Below are positions 5,197-5,553 of a DNA stretch of 5,553 nucleotides, piece by piece. Numbering within the stretch: position 1 is the first letter of the stretch; every line of letters starts with the position of its first letter. Source of the stretch: an uncultured Atopobium sp. (GTDB taxonomy: Bacteria; Actinomycetota; Coriobacteriia; Coriobacteriales; Atopobiaceae); the NCBI GenBank assembly GCA_916720015.1, contig CAKAPZ010000070.1, positions 1 to 5,553 of the forward strand, written 5' to 3'. Under the pieces are notes generated by a model that was not told where the DNA came from, searched no databases, and worked only from the letters and a program-made list of their open reading frames with translations. A program made the translations under genes and the position numbers.

Positions 5197-5553
5197 TTAT
5201 CTCTTGAGGTGCTCGTAAGCTTCACAAACTTCGTCTACAGGACCAAGCATGCGCTGCTTACCCTTCTCAATCCAAATAGCGCGGTCACAAATGCGCTGAA
5301 CCAGGTCAATAGAGTGAGAAACCAGAAGGACCGTAACATTATTAGAAGCAACCAGCTCTTTGATGCGGTTCTCGCACTTTTGTTGGAAGAGGAAGTCTCC
5401 TACCGAGAGTGTCTCATCAACAATGAGCAGGTCAGGCTCTGTAACGGTTGCAATTGCAAAGGCAATACGTGCCACCATACCAGAGGAGTAGTTTTTGAGT
5501 GGCATGTCCATAAAGCCCTCAAGCTCAGCAAACTCTACAATCTGGTCAAAGTG
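5197..5553 (-). CDS. ABC-2 polysaccharide/teichoic-acid export ATPase, C-terminal 118 residues (runs off right edge)
   Basis: This is the nucleotide-binding subunit of an exporter of lipid-linked surface polysaccharide, resembling Wzt, RfbE/RfbB and TagH. The visible 118 residues begin HFDQIVEFAELEGF and contain the ABC signature loop NYSSGM (21-26 of the fragment), Walker B LLIVDE (42-47), the D-loop-like SVGD (50-53) and the switch His80 in VSHS. The AELEGFMDMPLKNYSSGM context is typical of this subfamily. Walker A and the N-terminal part lie outside the window. The chain ends soon after the ATPase core (EAYEHLKR), so there is no C-terminal carbohydrate-binding domain as in some Wzt proteins. 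An internal Met at 5511 is not the start, because the frame continues through it. It points the same way as the pyr operon but is separated by about 150 bases and probably belongs to a surface-polysaccharide locus. The choice between tagH, wzt and rfb naming is not possible here. Confidence 0.9.
   Translation of the reverse strand, partial: HFDQIVEFAELEGFMDMPLKNYSSGMVARIAFAIATVTEPDLLIVDETLSVGDFLFQQKCENRIKELVASNNVTVLLVSHSIDLVQRICDRAIWIEKGKQRMLGPVDEVCEAYEHLKR

Noticed and set aside
1..5553. Mobile elements, CRISPR arrays, tRNA or rRNA genes
   Set aside because: No transposase fragments, spaced direct repeats or RNA gene signatures were seen. Coding sequence covers essentially everything outside the leader.

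Overview
The window holds most of a pyrimidine (UMP) biosynthesis operon, all on the minus strand. Read in the direction of transcription (right to left), it contains an upstream ABC-transporter ATPase fragment, an RNA leader, then pyrR, pyrB, pyrC, pyrK, pyrD and the first 178 codons of pyrF. Class 1B dihydroorotate dehydrogenase (PyrD with PyrK), a bifunctional-type PyrR and strong GGAGG ribosome binding sites point to a Gram-positive bacterium. Base composition looks balanced, near half GC by eye. My best guess is a Coriobacteriia-like actinobacterium (Atopobium relatives), but that rests on memory of protein style; a Firmicutes host cannot be excluded without a search.

Layout: 5197-5553 is the C-terminal part of a Wzt/TagH-type ATPase for polysaccharide or teichoic-acid export, cut by the window edge. 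5044-5196 is the only intergenic stretch, about 150 bases. It carries a small inverted repeat, a possible -10 box, a PyrR-binding-loop-like sequence, a long imperfect antiterminator duplex and a classic intrinsic terminator with a T-tract just before the pyrR ribosome binding site. From 5043 to 1 there is no free space: every gene overlaps the next by 1 to 17 bases (two TAATG junctions, two 7-base overlaps, one 17-base overlap), and each downstream gene's Shine-Dalgarno lies inside the end of the gene before it.

Functionally, PyrB joins carbamoyl phosphate and aspartate, PyrC closes the ring to dihydroorotate, PyrD/PyrK oxidise it to orotate using NAD, and PyrF decarboxylates OMP to UMP. PyrR senses uridine nucleotides and most likely closes the loop by stabilising the leader terminator. 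The carbamoyl-phosphate synthetase genes (carAB/pyrAA-AB), the uracil permease pyrP and pyrE are not in the visible part; pyrE could lie just beyond the left edge.

The genes are conventional. The part most worth a second look is the leader, where two mutually exclusive RNA folds can be drawn base by base and the PyrR recognition sequence departs from the Bacillus consensus.
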